Assembly (NCBI RefSeq): GCF_016862675.1
Contig: NZ_BONK01000010.1
Location: 62,001 to 126,000 of the forward strand
DNA length: 64,000 bases
Direction of reading: 5' to 3'
DNA from: Cellulomonas chitinilytica
Lineage (GTDB): Bacteria; Actinomycetota; Actinomycetes; Actinomycetales; Cellulomonadaceae
Under the pieces are notes generated by a model. The model was not told where the DNA came from. It made no database searches and was given only the letters and a program-made list of their open reading frames with translations. Position 1 is the first letter of the stretch, and each line of letters starts with the position of its first letter. The translations under genes and the position numbers were made by a program. Below are positions 1-7,132 of the stretch, piece after piece.

Positions 1-1
1 C

Positions 2-1057
2 GGCCACCCCGACGTCGAGCTGGTGGGCTCGGACCCCGCGCCCGACGCCCTCATCGAGACCGTCCACGAGCCCGCCTACGTCGCGGCGGTGCACGCCGCG
101 GCGGACCACGGCACGTCCGACCTCTCGCGGGGCCTGGGCACGAGCGACGACCCCGTCTTCCCGCACATGCACGAGGCCGCCGCACGGGTCGTGCAGGGGT
201 CGGTCGACTCGGCGCTGGCCGTCTGGGAGGGCCGGGCGGAGCACGCGGTGAACATCGCCGGCGGCCTGCACCACGCCATGCCGGGAGCGGCCTCCGGGTT
301 CTGCGTGTACAACGACGCGGCCGTCGCGATCAGGTCGCTGCTCGCCGCCGGTGCGGAGCGCGTCGTGTACGTCGACGTGGACGCGCACCACGGCGACGGC
401 GTGCAGGCGGTGTTCTGGGACGACCCGCGCGTGCTCACGGTGTCGCTGCACGAGACCGGGCAGGCCCTGTTCCCCGGCACCGGCCACGCCCGGGAGACCG
501 GCGGTCCGGGCGCACCCGGCACCGCCGTCAACGTCCCGCTGCCGTCGGGCACCGGCGACGCGGGCTGGCTCCGGGCGCTCGACGCGGTCGTCCCGCCGGT
601 GGTGCGCGCGTTCCGCCCCGACGTCCTCGTCACGCAGCACGGCTGCGACGCGCACACGATGGACCCCCTGACCCACCTGCGGGTCTCGGTCGACGCCCAG
701 CGCATGGCGGCGGACCTCGTGCACGACCTCGCCCACGAGGTCGCGGGCGGCCGGTGGGTCGCGCTCGGCGGCGGCGGGTACGCGGTGCTCGACGTGGTGC
801 CCCGGTCGTGGACCCACCTGCTCGGCGTCGCCACGCACCGCCCGGTGCCTCCGGAGACCGAGGTGCCCGAGTCGTACCGCGACCTCCTCCGGGACCGCTA
901 CGGGCGGCAGGGCCCGGCCCGCATGACCGACGGGCGGGAGCCGTCGTTCAGCCCGTGGTCCGCCGGCTACGACCCGTCCAGCGACGTCGACCGGGCCATC
1001 CGCGCGACCCGTCTGGCCGTGTTCCCCGCGCTGGGCCTCGACGCCGACCACGACTGA
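2..1057 (+). CDS. AcuC-like histone deacetylase family protein (5' end cut by window)
   Basis: Zn-dependent amidohydrolase of the arginase/deacetylase fold, similar to the acetoin utilisation protein AcuC, which deacetylates acetyl-lysine on acetyl-CoA synthetase in bacilli. The frame is open from base 2, so the true start lies upstream; the GTG at 23 is internal. Family signatures are visible: a GGLHHA segment (about nt 260-280), the metal/catalytic DVDAHHGDG segment (about nt 374-400), a TQHGCDAH segment (about nt 633-657) and the GGGGY glycine motif (about nt 768-782). The first part of the family fold is missing because of the window edge. A Nudix gene follows 42 bases later on the same strand. 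The substrate in this organism cannot be deduced; AcuC and polyamine deacetylase relatives share these motifs. Confidence 0.85.
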   Translation, partial: GHPDVELVGSDPAPDALIETVHEPAYVAAVHAAADHGTSDLSRGLGTSDDPVFPHMHEAAARVVQGSVDSALAVWEGRAEHAVNIAGGLHHAMPGAASGFCVYNDAAVAIRSLLAAGAERVVYVDVDAHHGDGVQAVFWDDPRVLTVSLHETGQALFPGTGHARETGGPGAPGTAVNVPLPSGTGDAGWLRALDAVVPPVVRAFRPDVLVTQHGCDAHTMDPLTHLRVSVDAQRMAADLVHDLAHEVAGGRWVALGGGGYAVLDVVPRSWTHLLGVATHRPVPPETEVPESYRDLLRDRYGRQGPARMTDGREPSFSPWSAGYDPSSDVDRAIRATRLAVFPALGLDADHD

Positions 1058-1099
1058 CCCCCCGCCGGTGCGCGGCGCCGGGCGTGACAGGATCGCGCC

Positions 1100-1645
1100 A
1101 TGCCCTGGCCGGTCACCGCGTCCCGCACCGTGTACGAGAACCCGTGGATCGAGGTGGTCGAGGACACCGTGGTCCGCCCGGACGGCGGGTCGGGGGTGTA
1201 CGGGGTCCTCACCGTCCGGCACCCGTCGGTCTTCGTCGTCGCGCTCACCGACGACGACGAGGTCCTGCTCGTCACGGTCGACCGGCACACCGTCGGCACG
1301 TCGGTCGAGGTCCCGGCGGGCGGCACGGACGGGCAGGACGCGGAGGTCGCCGCGCGGCGCGAGCTGCTCGAGGAGACCGGCTACGCGGCCTCGTCGTGGC
1401 AGGTGGTCGGCACGATGGACGCGCTCAACGGCATCTGCCGTGCGCCCGAGACCGTGTTCCTCGCCCGCGGGCTCACGCGCGTCGGGCCCGACGACGGCGC
1501 GACGCAGGCCGAGGAGGGCATCTCGGAGGTCCGCGCGGTCCCGGTCGCCGACGTCCTCGGGCTCGTGCGGTCCGGCGGCATCACGGACGGGGAGACGGTC
1601 GCGGCGCTGATGTTCGCGCTGCTCGCGCTGGGCCGGGTCGCCTGA
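1100..1645 (+). CDS. Nudix hydrolase (ADP-ribose pyrophosphatase-like)
   Basis: A 181-residue Nudix hydrolase, probably cleaving a nucleoside diphosphate linked to another moiety such as ADP-ribose. The catalytic half of the Nudix box, RELLEETGY at residues 87-95, is intact. The preceding half reads PAGGTDGQDAEV (72-83), one residue shorter than the usual G-x5-E-x7-REL spacing, with Gln/Asp where the first Glu is expected. The N-terminal strand pattern (ENPWIEVVEDTVVRPDG) is typical of the ADP-ribose/NADH branch. The ATG at 1100 is preceded by CAGGAT and six bases, a weak form of the leaderless pattern seen elsewhere here. Substrate is inferred only from family resemblance. Confidence 0.85.
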   Translation: MPWPVTASRTVYENPWIEVVEDTVVRPDGGSGVYGVLTVRHPSVFVVALTDDDEVLLVTVDRHTVGTSVEVPAGGTDGQDAEVAARRELLEETGYAASSWQVVGTMDALNGICRAPETVFLARGLTRVGPDDGATQAEEGISEVRAVPVADVLGLVRSGGITDGETVAALMFALLALGRVA

Positions 1646-1687
1646 CGTCGGTTGCGCTGGACGGAGGACGTCCCACCTGTCTCCTCT

Positions 1688-1716
1688 TTCACACCAGTCC
1701 CACGCGCCACTAGTGT
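1688..1716 (+). promoter_or_regulatory. Housekeeping sigma promoter for the HTH gene
   Basis: A -35 box TTCACA (1688-1693) and a -10 box TAGTGT (1711-1716) are separated by exactly 17 bases. This is a close match to the actinobacterial principal sigma factor consensus and would start transcription near 1723, about 60 bases before the HTH gene at 1785. Assignment rests on sequence only. Confidence 0.55.
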
Positions 1717-1784
1717 GGTTCGGCACCCCGTCGCCGGGTGCGCGAGTCCGACGCGCCAGCCGGACAGAACGGAAGAGCCGAGCG

Positions 1785-2009
1785 ATGAGCGACCAGCCGG
1801 GCCGCACGCGATACCTCACGGTCGTGGAGGTCGCCGACGTGATGCGGGTGTCGAAGATGACCGTCTACCGGCTCGTGCACTCCGGCGAGCTGCCCGCCGT
1901 CCGCGTCGGCCGCTCGTTCCGCGTCCCGCAGGACGCGCTCGACCACTACCTCGCCACGTCGATGACCGTCGAGCCTCCCGCCACCGGGGAGCAGCGCCGC
2001 TCGTCGTGA
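1785..2009 (+). CDS. Excisionase-family helix-turn-helix DNA-binding protein
   Basis: A 74-residue protein built almost entirely from a winged MerR/excisionase-type HTH: a YLTVVEVADVMRVSKMTVYRL recognition region (about residues 10-30) and a LPAVRVGRSFRVP wing (about 36-48). It lacks the effector domain of full MerR proteins and so resembles small regulators of the BldC/AlpA type. It is a chromosomal regulator, not a phage excisionase: no integrase or att site is nearby. The ATG at 1785 follows an AGAGCCGAGCG leader. In actinobacteria a gene of this kind commonly sits just before the gene for bS22, as here, 231 bases away. Its target is unknown. Confidence 0.8.
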   Translation: MSDQPGRTRYLTVVEVADVMRVSKMTVYRLVHSGELPAVRVGRSFRVPQDALDHYLATSMTVEPPATGEQRRSS

Positions 2010-2240
2010 GCAGTCCTCGCGGGCGGCCGGCCAGCGGCCAGTGAGCGGCCCGAGCGAGCGACGGTCGAGGGCGCGTCGCGGTCACACCCGTCGATCGCGT
2101 AAGGTAGGGCCTCGGACTTTCTCCGTGCGTGGGCGACTCCGTCGAACAGCCAGCCTCCTGGCCCTCGGCGCCCCCGCGTCGATCGACCACCAGCAGGCAG
2201 GGCCCGTGACCGGGCCTCCACCGGAAGCGAGTGAGGACCC

Positions 2241-2339
2241 ATGGGCTCCGTCATCAAGAAGCGCCGCAAGCGGATGGCCAAGAAGAAGCACCGCAAGCTT
2301 CTTCGCAAGACGCGCCACCAGCGCCGCAACAAGAAGTGA
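2241..2339 (+). CDS. Small ribosomal subunit protein bS22
   Basis: A 32-residue, extremely basic peptide ([17 protein letters not shown]..., ending RRNKK) carrying the AURKAIP1/COX24 domain. It matches the actinobacterial small-subunit protein bS22, first seen in mycobacterial ribosome structures, where it binds 16S rRNA near the decoding centre. The ATG at 2241 is preceded by GTGAGGACCC, an acceptable ribosome site. A perfect 11-bp hairpin follows six bases after the stop, so the gene is probably monocistronic with its own terminator. A TAAGGT box at 2100-2105 could be a -10 for a long leader, but I find no good -35. It is too short for most gene callers. Confidence 0.93.
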   Translation: MGSVIKKRRKRMAKKKHRKLLRKTRHQRRNKK

Positions 2340-2344
2340 CCCGA

Positions 2345-2370
2345 TCGGGCCCGGCTGATGCCGGGCCCGA
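2345..2370 (+). terminator. Hairpin terminator after bS22
   Basis: Perfect inverted repeat with 11-bp arms (2345-2355 and 2360-2370, TCGGGCCCGGC and its complement) around a 4-base TGAT loop, starting six bases after the bS22 stop. No U-tract follows, as is common in high-GC actinobacteria. It also lies at the 3' end of the convergent GNAT gene. Confidence 0.75.
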
Positions 2371-2387
2371 CGTGTGTCGGGGACCGC

Positions 2388-2933
2388 TCAGAGCGGGCGC
2401 TCGAGGACGAAGTCGTCCTCGAGCCTGCTGCCGACCGTGAAGTGCTTCGTGCCGACCACGGCGAACCCCGAGCGCGTGTAGAACGCCTGCGCACGCGCGT
2501 TCTGCTGGTTGACGCCCAGCCACATCCCGTGCGCACCCCGGTCGCGGGCGACGTCGAGGGACGCGGCCATCAGGCGGTGGGCGACGCCGGACCCGTGGTG
2601 GTCCGGGTGCACGTAGCACTTCGACAGCTCGATCGTGGGGTGGATCGTGAGGGCGACGCGCACGTCGTCGTCGGTGGGCTCGCCCTCGACGAGCATCGTG
2701 TAGCCGAGCAGCGCGGCGGGGTCGGTGCCCTCGTCGTCGACGGCCACGAGCAGCGCGCGAGCGGGGTCCGCGAGGTACTCGGTGAACCGCGCGGGGGACA
2801 GGACGGTCGCGACGAACTGCTGCTGGTCGGCGGCGGTCGACCCCGGCGGGCACGCCAGGGGGAAGGTGATCGCGGCGAGCTCGGCGAGCGGCTCGACGTC
2901 GGTGGTGGTCGCTGGGCGGGTGCGGAGCGGCAT
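2388..2933 (-). CDS. GNAT family N-acetyltransferase
   Basis: A 181-residue acyl-CoA-dependent N-acetyltransferase. The acetyl-CoA pyrophosphate-binding motif A is seen as VHPDHHGSGVAHRLM (residues 108-122), followed by the motif B region WLGVNQQNARAQAFYTRSGF (about 138-157) that closes the fold. The substrate cannot be read from sequence. The start is set at the ATG at 2933 because a TATGCT box lies exactly six bases upstream (2940-2945), the leaderless arrangement used by many genes here; the open frame extends further upstream but without coding character. The HAD hydrolase gene lies 83 bases upstream on the same strand. Confidence 0.85.
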   Translation of the reverse strand: MPLRTRPATTTDVEPLAELAAITFPLACPPGSTAADQQQFVATVLSPARFTEYLADPARALLVAVDDEGTDPAALLGYTMLVEGEPTDDDVRVALTIHPTIELSKCYVHPDHHGSGVAHRLMAASLDVARDRGAHGMWLGVNQQNARAQAFYTRSGFAVVGTKHFTVGSRLEDDFVLERPL

Positions 2934-2939
2934 CCGGGC

Positions 2940-2945
2940 AGCATA
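2940..2945 (-). promoter_or_regulatory. -10 box, leaderless start of the GNAT gene
   Basis: TATGCT on the minus strand, six bases before the ATG at 2933, so transcription would begin at or next to the start codon. Confidence 0.55.
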
Positions 2946-3016
2946 CGGTCGGCCGTCGCGAGCCCGGACCTCGGACCGGGCCGTGCGCGGGACGACGGCG
3001 GTCGGCTGCGCGGCTG

Positions 3017-3895
3017 TCAGCGCAGGCGGTTGCGCAGGGACCGCCGGATGATGCGGACGACGATCCCGAGCGCCCACGCGAGCCCCGCGAGGCCTGCGAC
3101 GTTGACGGCGTGCCGGTTCGCGGTGGCGCGCCGGTGGCCGCCGCGGAACTCCCGGACGGGCCAGCCCACCTCGGCCGCGTGGTGGCGCAGCCGCCGGTCG
3201 GGGTTGATCGCGCACGGGTGGCCGACCTCGGACAGGATCGGCACGTCGTTCGTCGAGTCGCCGTACGCGTAGGAGTGCTCGAGGTCGATGTCGTGCCGCT
3301 CGGCGATCTGCCGGACGGCCGCGGCCTTCGCGGTGCCGTGCAGCATGTCGCCGACGAGCCGGCCGGTGTAGTAGCCGTCGGCGTGCTCCGCGACGGTGCC
3401 GAGCGCCCCCGTGACCCCGAGCCGCCGGGCGAGCAGCTCGCCGATCTCCACGGGCGTCGCGGTGACGAGCCAGACCTCGTGACCGGCGGCGACGTGCGCG
3501 TCGAGCAGGGCCTGGGTGCCGGGGTAGATGCGCAGGCACAGCACCTCGTCGTACACGTCCTCGGCGACGGCGGTGACCTCGGCGACGGAGTGCCCGGTCA
3601 TGATCGCGAGGGCGCGGCTGCGGAGCTCGTCGATCTGCGCCTTGTTCTCGCCGAACGTGCGGTACCGGAGCTGGTGCACCGCGAACTCGAGGATGTCCCG
3701 CTTGCGGAAGAACCCGCGCCGGTACAGGCCGACGGCCAGGTGGAACGCGCTGGCTCCGCGGATGATCGTGTTGTCGACGTCGAAGAACGCCCCGACCCGT
3801 GGGCCGCCCGGCTCGGCGGGGACGAGCTGGTGCTCGACGGCCACGACGTCCGCCGCCCTGGACGGGGGACGCACGGGGCCGGTCGTGTGACGCAC
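3017..3895 (-). CDS. HAD-IB family hydrolase (phosphoserine phosphatase-like)
   Basis: Haloacid dehalogenase-superfamily phosphatase of subclass IB. Motif I is FFDVDNT (nucleophile Asp39, general acid Asp41); motif II is the WLVTATP segment; motif III/IV is the GTAKAAAVRQI and YGDSTNDVPIL stretch holding the Mg2+-binding acidic residues. A basic hydrophobic tail (ALGIVVRIIRRSLRNRLR) may sit on the membrane. Similar proteins act on phosphoserine, lysophosphatidate or other phosphomonoesters; the substrate is unknown. The GTG at 3895 is chosen because TACAGT ends six bases upstream. It gives 292 residues; GTGs at 3874 and 3844 are alternatives. The gene is divergent from the glutaredoxin gene, with only 54 bases between start codons. 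Confidence 0.85.
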   Translation of the reverse strand: MRHTTGPVRPPSRAADVVAVEHQLVPAEPGGPRVGAFFDVDNTIIRGASAFHLAVGLYRRGFFRKRDILEFAVHQLRYRTFGENKAQIDELRSRALAIMTGHSVAEVTAVAEDVYDEVLCLRIYPGTQALLDAHVAAGHEVWLVTATPVEIGELLARRLGVTGALGTVAEHADGYYTGRLVGDMLHGTAKAAAVRQIAERHDIDLEHSYAYGDSTNDVPILSEVGHPCAINPDRRLRHHAAEVGWPVREFRGGHRRATANRHAVNVAGLAGLAWALGIVVRIIRRSLRNRLR

Positions 3896-3901
3896 GCCGC
3901 C

Positions 3902-3907
3902 ACTGTA
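3902..3907 (-). promoter_or_regulatory. -10 box, leaderless start of the HAD gene
   Basis: TACAGT on the minus strand, six bases before the GTG at 3895. It is back to back with the glutaredoxin -10 box 30 bases away on the other strand. Confidence 0.55.
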
Positions 3908-3937
3908 ACGAGGGTCACGGCCCGCCAGCGCGTCGCC

Positions 3938-3943
3938 TACCGT
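3938..3943 (+). promoter_or_regulatory. -10 box, leaderless start of the glutaredoxin gene
   Basis: TACCGT, six bases (GGTGAC) before the GTG at 3950. The GGTGAC spacer is not well placed to serve as a ribosome site, which favours a leaderless transcript. Confidence 0.5.
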
Positions 3944-3949
3944 GGTGAC

Positions 3950-4324
3950 GTGCCCGAACCCGTCTCCGAACCGACTGCCGAGCCCACCGCAGCACCCGCC
4001 GCGGCACCGTCCGCAGGACCCACCGCGGCAACCACCGCAGCACCCGCCGCGGTGCCCGCCGCGAGGGTCGTGCTGTTCGGTCGCGCCGGGTGCCACCTGT
4101 GCGACGCGGCCCGGGCGCTCGTGGTGCGCGTGTGCGCCGAGACCGGGGACGCGTGGGTCGAGGTCGACGTGGACGACCCGGCGGCGCCCCTGACGCCCTC
4201 ACGGCGCGACGACCTGGGTGAGCTGGTGCCCGTCGTCGAGGTGGACGGCGTGATGCGCGGGTACTTCCGGATCGACGAGAATCGCCTGCGCCGGGCTCTG
4301 GCTGCCGACCCTCGCACCCCCTAA
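3950..4324 (+). CDS. Glutaredoxin-family protein with Ala/Pro-rich N-terminal tail
   Basis: A 124-residue thioredoxin-fold protein. After a roughly 38-residue tail rich in Ala, Pro, Thr and Glu, the core begins with VVLFGRAGCHLCDAAR: the redox pair is Cys48-His-Leu-Cys51. The cis-proline loop is LVPVVEVDG and a C-terminal helix ends the fold, matching the short DUF836/glutaredoxin-like proteins. It probably reduces disulfides in the cytoplasm; there is no signal peptide or membrane segment. It is followed 51 bases later by rex, an arrangement found in several actinobacteria, which suggests a link to redox control. The tail looks disordered and may not be functional. Confidence 0.85.
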   Translation: MPEPVSEPTAEPTAAPAAAPSAGPTAATTAAPAAVPAARVVLFGRAGCHLCDAARALVVRVCAETGDAWVEVDVDDPAAPLTPSRRDDLGELVPVVEVDGVMRGYFRIDENRLRRALAADPRTP

Positions 4325-4375
4325 CCTGACCTGCACGGTCCGGTGCGGGACCGGCGGCGGCGTGCGGGGGTCGAT

Positions 4376-5104
4376 GTGGACAACCAGCCTGGGCGATCGG
4401 TGGAGCGCAGCGGTGGGCACGGCGGTGCGCACGGCGGTGCGCACGGCGGTGGGCACAGCGGTGCGCACGGCCGGCCGGTGCCGCCGTCGACGGTGGTGCG
4501 TCTGCCCGGGTACCTGCGGGCGCTCGACGCGCTCGCGGCCGAGGGTGTCGTCCTCACGTCGTCCGACGAGCTGGCCGGGCGTGCCGGGGTGAATCCCGCG
4601 CAGCTCCGCAAGGACCTGTCGTTCCTCGGCTCGTACGGCCGGCGGGGGATCGGGTACGACGTCGCGCACCTGTCGGAGCAGGTGGGCACGGTGCTCGGGC
4701 TGACGACGCAGCGTCGCGTGGTCATCGTCGGCATCGGGAACCTGGGGCATGCGCTGGCGAACTACTCCGGGTTCGCGGAGCGGGGCTTCGCGGTGGTCGG
4801 TCTGGTCGACGCGGACCCCGCGGTGGTCGGGACGACGGTCGGGGGGCTGGTGGTCCAGCCGTTCGAGGGGCTGCGGTCGCTGGTGTCGACGACGGACGCG
4901 AGCATCGGCGTCATCGCGACGCCCGCGGCGGGTGCGCAGGTGGTGTGCGACGCGCTCGTGGAGGCGGGCATCGGGGGGATCCTCACGTTCGCCCCGCGTG
5001 CCCTGCGGGTGCCCGACGGGGTGGACGTGCGGGCCGTCGACGTGGCGTCCGAGCTCGCGATCCTCGCGTTCCACGACCAGTGGCGCTCGGCGACCCTGGC
5101 GTGA
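4376..5104 (+). CDS. rex: Redox-sensing transcriptional repressor Rex
   Basis: Homodimeric repressor that binds DNA when NADH is low and releases it when NADH rises. The N-terminal winged helix runs from about residue 38 to 90, with the family segment AQLRKDLSFLGSYGRRGIGYDV. The Rossmann domain starts at VVIVGIGNLG (115-124) and continues through the GVIATPA and LTFAPRALRVP segments to a C-terminal swapped helix (ELAILAFHDQW). The 242-residue product is normal length apart from an unusual Gly/His-rich N-terminal tail at residues 12-33, with His at 15, 19, 23, 27 and 31, encoded by a 12-bp repeat. GTG 4376 is chosen because GGGGG lies upstream; GTG 4343 is possible. In Streptomyces Rex controls nuo, cyd and its own operon; a matching operator lies before menJ-nuo here (26302-26317). 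Confidence 0.95.
   Translation: MDNQPGRSVERSGGHGGAHGGAHGGGHSGAHGRPVPPSTVVRLPGYLRALDALAAEGVVLTSSDELAGRAGVNPAQLRKDLSFLGSYGRRGIGYDVAHLSEQVGTVLGLTTQRRVVIVGIGNLGHALANYSGFAERGFAVVGLVDADPAVVGTTVGGLVVQPFEGLRSLVSTTDASIGVIATPAAGAQVVCDALVEAGIGGILTFAPRALRVPDGVDVRAVDVASELAILAFHDQWRSATLA
4411..4470 (+). repeat. 12-bp tandem repeat inside rex
   Basis: Five consecutive copies of a 12-bp unit close to CGGTGCGCACGG (4411, 4423, 4435, 4447, 4459), in frame, giving a four-residue Gly-Gly-x-His repeat in the Rex N-terminal tail. Being a multiple of three it can change copy number without a frameshift. Confidence 0.8.
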
Positions 5105-5143
5105 CCCCGGGCTGCTGTCCCGGGCGGGCGGGCCCACGACGCA

Positions 5144-5186
5144 CGCGAGGCCGCCACCTCCCGGTCGGGGAGGTGGCGGCCTCGCG
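5144..5186. terminator. Bidirectional hairpin terminator between rex and yceI
   Basis: A perfect 19-bp stem (5144-5162 with 5168-5186) around a 5-base GGTCG loop lies between the convergent rex and YceI genes. The symmetry suits termination from both sides. Confidence 0.85.
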
Positions 5187-5216
5187 TCAGGGCCCTGCTG
5201 GGCGCCGGTCGGGCAC

Positions 5217-5777
5217 TCAGCCCTGGCGGATCGCCGAGACGTCGAGGGCGATCACGACCTTGTCGGAGACGAGGACGCCGCCGGCCTCGAGGGCCGCGTT
5301 CCAGGTCAGGCCGAAGTCCTTGCGGGAGATGGTGACGCTGGCCTCGAAGCCGGCGCGGGTGTTGCCGAACGGGTCGACCGCGGTGCCGTTGAACTCGGTG
5401 GCGAGCTCGACGGGCTGCGTGACGCCGTGGATGGTGAGGTCGCCGGCGATGACGTACTCGCTGCCGGCCTCGCGGACCTCGGTGGAGACGAACGTCCACT
5501 GCCCGAACTTCTCGACGTCGAAGAAGTCGCCGCTCTTGAGGTGGCCGTCGCGGTTCGCGTCGCCCGTGGAGACGGTGGAGGGGTCGAGCGTGACGGAGAC
5601 GGACGTGCTCGCCAGGTCGTCGCCGACCGTGATCGCGCCGTCGGTGACCGCGACCGTGCCCCGGACCTTCGAGATGCCGGCGTGGCGGACGGTGAACGCG
5701 GCCTCGGTGTGCGAGCCGTCGACGGCCCAGGTGCCGGTGGTGAGGCCGGTGGGGAGTGCGGTCGTGGTGGTGCTCAT
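5217..5777 (-). CDS. YceI family lipocalin-like protein
   Basis: A 186-residue YceI-like protein. The family forms an eight-stranded lipocalin-type barrel that binds long isoprenoid chains such as polyprenyl quinone precursors. Visible family features are the opening GTWAVDGSHTEAAFTVRHAGISKVRG, the central FFDVEKFGQWTF, and the GDLTIHGVTQPVEL strand. It has no signal peptide, so it is probably cytoplasmic, unlike the periplasmic E. coli YceI. The ATG at 5777 follows a GGAGGAC ribosome site. It is divergent from a MarR regulator gene, and a 29-bp inverted repeat lies between them, so that regulator probably controls it. Its natural ligand is unknown; a tie to the menaquinone genes nearby is only a guess. 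Confidence 0.88.
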   Translation of the reverse strand: MSTTTTALPTGLTTGTWAVDGSHTEAAFTVRHAGISKVRGTVAVTDGAITVGDDLASTSVSVTLDPSTVSTGDANRDGHLKSGDFFDVEKFGQWTFVSTEVREAGSEYVIAGDLTIHGVTQPVELATEFNGTAVDPFGNTRAGFEASVTISRKDFGLTWNAALEAGGVLVSDKVVIALDVSAIRQG

Positions 5778-5797
5778 GTGGTCCTCCGTCAGGTTCG

Positions 5798-5826
5798 TTG
5801 AACAATCAACCATCTCGATAGTTCAA
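5798..5826. promoter_or_regulatory. Inverted-repeat operator between yceI and marR genes
   Basis: TTGAACAATC (5798-5807) and GATAGTTCAA (5817-5826) form a 10-bp dyad with one mismatch, centred in an AT-rich island of the 96-base divergent spacer. Size and symmetry fit a MarR-family dimer site. A TAGACT at 5835-5840 could be the -10 box for the MarR gene, which would place the dyad over its -35 region. Confidence 0.65.
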
Positions 5827-5873
5827 AGTTGTACTAGACTTCCGGCACCAGCGCAACCCCTGGAGGACTCGAC

Positions 5874-6407
5874 GTGACCAGCACCACGCCCGCCGCCGCC
5901 CTGGACGGCCGCCCCGCCGCGACAGCCGTGACGGCCGAGACGGTGCAGTGGCTCACCGCCGAGCAGCAGGTGCTCTGGCGTTCCTTCCTCGTCGGCACCC
6001 AACGTCTCGCCGACGTGCTCGCGCACGAGCTGGAGGCGCAGTCCGGGCTGTCCAGCCACGAGTACGAGGTGCTCGTGCGGCTCTCCGAGAGCCCCGGCCG
6101 CACGCTGCGGATGGCGCAGCTCGCCGACCACCTCGCGCACTCGCGCAGCCGGCTCACGCACACCATCCGCCGCATGGAGCAGTCCGGCCTCGTCGTCCGT
6201 GCCGCCTGCACCGAGGACGCCCGCGGCGTGAACTGCACGATGACCGACCACGGGTGGGACGTGCTCGTCGCCGCCGCCCCCGGGCACGTGCAGTCCGTGC
6301 GCGACCACCTCGTCGACATCCTCACCGACGAGCAGTTCCGCGCGCTCGGCGAGGCCATGGACGCCGTCCGGGTGCATCTCACGGGTGGCCCGTGTCACGC
6401 CGAGTGA
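5874..6407 (+). CDS. MarR family transcriptional regulator
   Basis: A 177-residue winged-helix dimeric regulator. After a flexible N-terminus of about 25 residues, the core shows the dimerisation helix (QQVLWRSFLVGTQRLADVLAHEL), the recognition helix region MAQLADHLAHSRSRLTHTIRRMEQSGLV and the wing VRAACTEDARGVNCTMTDHG, which carries the DxR signature. The two cysteines in or next to the wing (CTED, NCT) could matter for redox sensing but no OhrR-type N-terminal cysteine is seen. The GTG at 5874 follows a clear TGGAGGAC ribosome site. Its divergent neighbour is the YceI gene, with a dyad between. It most likely represses both; the inducer is unknown. Confidence 0.9.
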   Translation: MTSTTPAAALDGRPAATAVTAETVQWLTAEQQVLWRSFLVGTQRLADVLAHELEAQSGLSSHEYEVLVRLSESPGRTLRMAQLADHLAHSRSRLTHTIRRMEQSGLVVRAACTEDARGVNCTMTDHGWDVLVAAAPGHVQSVRDHLVDILTDEQFRALGEAMDAVRVHLTGGPCHAE

Positions 6408-6456
6408 CCCCGCGATCCGTCCGGAGCACCCAGGTCGGGCTGCGAGACTGACCCCT

Positions 6457-7131
6457 ATGGTCGCCACCACCATCCACCTGCTGCGCCACGGCGAGGTGCA
6501 CAACCCCGAGGGCGTGCTCTACGGACGGCTCCCGGGCTACCACCTGTCCGAGCGCGGGCACGCGATGGCCCGCATGGTCGCCGACCATCTCGCGGGCGCG
6601 ACCGACGTCACGTCTGCGACCCCCGGTGCGCCGCGTGACGTCGTCGCCGTCGTCGCGTCCCCCCTGCAGCGTGCGCAGGAGACCGCGGCGCCCATCGCCG
6701 CGGCGTTCGGGCTGGCCGTCGGCACCGACCAGCGCCTCATCGAGGCGGGCAACCACTTCCAGGGCATGACGTTCGGCGTGGGCGACGGCTCCCTGCGCCA
6801 CCCGAACCACTGGCCCTACCTGCGCAACCCGTTCCGCCCGTCGTGGGGCGAGCCGTACCGCGACCAGGTCGACCGGATGCTCGCCGCCGTCGACACCGCA
6901 CGCGAGGCGGCCCGCGGCCACGAGGCCGTGCTCGTCAGCCACCAGCTCCCGGTGTGGGTCACGCGGCTCGCGCTCGAGGGACGGCGGCTGTGGCACGACC
7001 CCCGCCGGCGGCAGTGCTCGGTCGCGTCCCTCACGAGCCTGGTGTTCGAGGACGACCGGCTCGTCCGGATCTCCTACACCCAGCCGGCCGCGGCGCTGCT
7101 GCCCGGCGCATCGACGGTCGCGGGGGCCTGA
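6457..7131 (+). CDS. Histidine phosphatase (phosphoglycerate mutase-like)
   Basis: A 224-residue histidine-phosphatase-superfamily protein. The phosphorylated histidine lies in LLRHGEVHNP (Arg10, His11, Gly12, Glu13). The second half of the catalytic pocket is seen in VASPLQRAQETA, the EAGNHF segment and VSHQLPVW with the second catalytic histidine. It could be a phosphatase or mutase of small phosphoesters; substrate is not predictable. The ATG at 6457 has no clear Shine-Dalgarno; GAGACT lies seven bases upstream. The gene ends one base before the TlpA gene, so it seems to be the first gene of the cytochrome c maturation cluster, an arrangement repeated in other actinobacteria. Confidence 0.88.
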   Translation: MVATTIHLLRHGEVHNPEGVLYGRLPGYHLSERGHAMARMVADHLAGATDVTSATPGAPRDVVAVVASPLQRAQETAAPIAAAFGLAVGTDQRLIEAGNHFQGMTFGVGDGSLRHPNHWPYLRNPFRPSWGEPYRDQVDRMLAAVDTAREAARGHEAVLVSHQLPVWVTRLALEGRRLWHDPRRRQCSVASLTSLVFEDDRLVRISYTQPAAALLPGASTVAGA

Positions 7132-7132
7132 C

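Noticed and set aside
1785..2009. Phage excisionase and integrated element
   Set aside because: No integrase, att repeats or other phage genes nearby; composition matches neighbours, and small HTH proteins of this type are chromosomal regulators.
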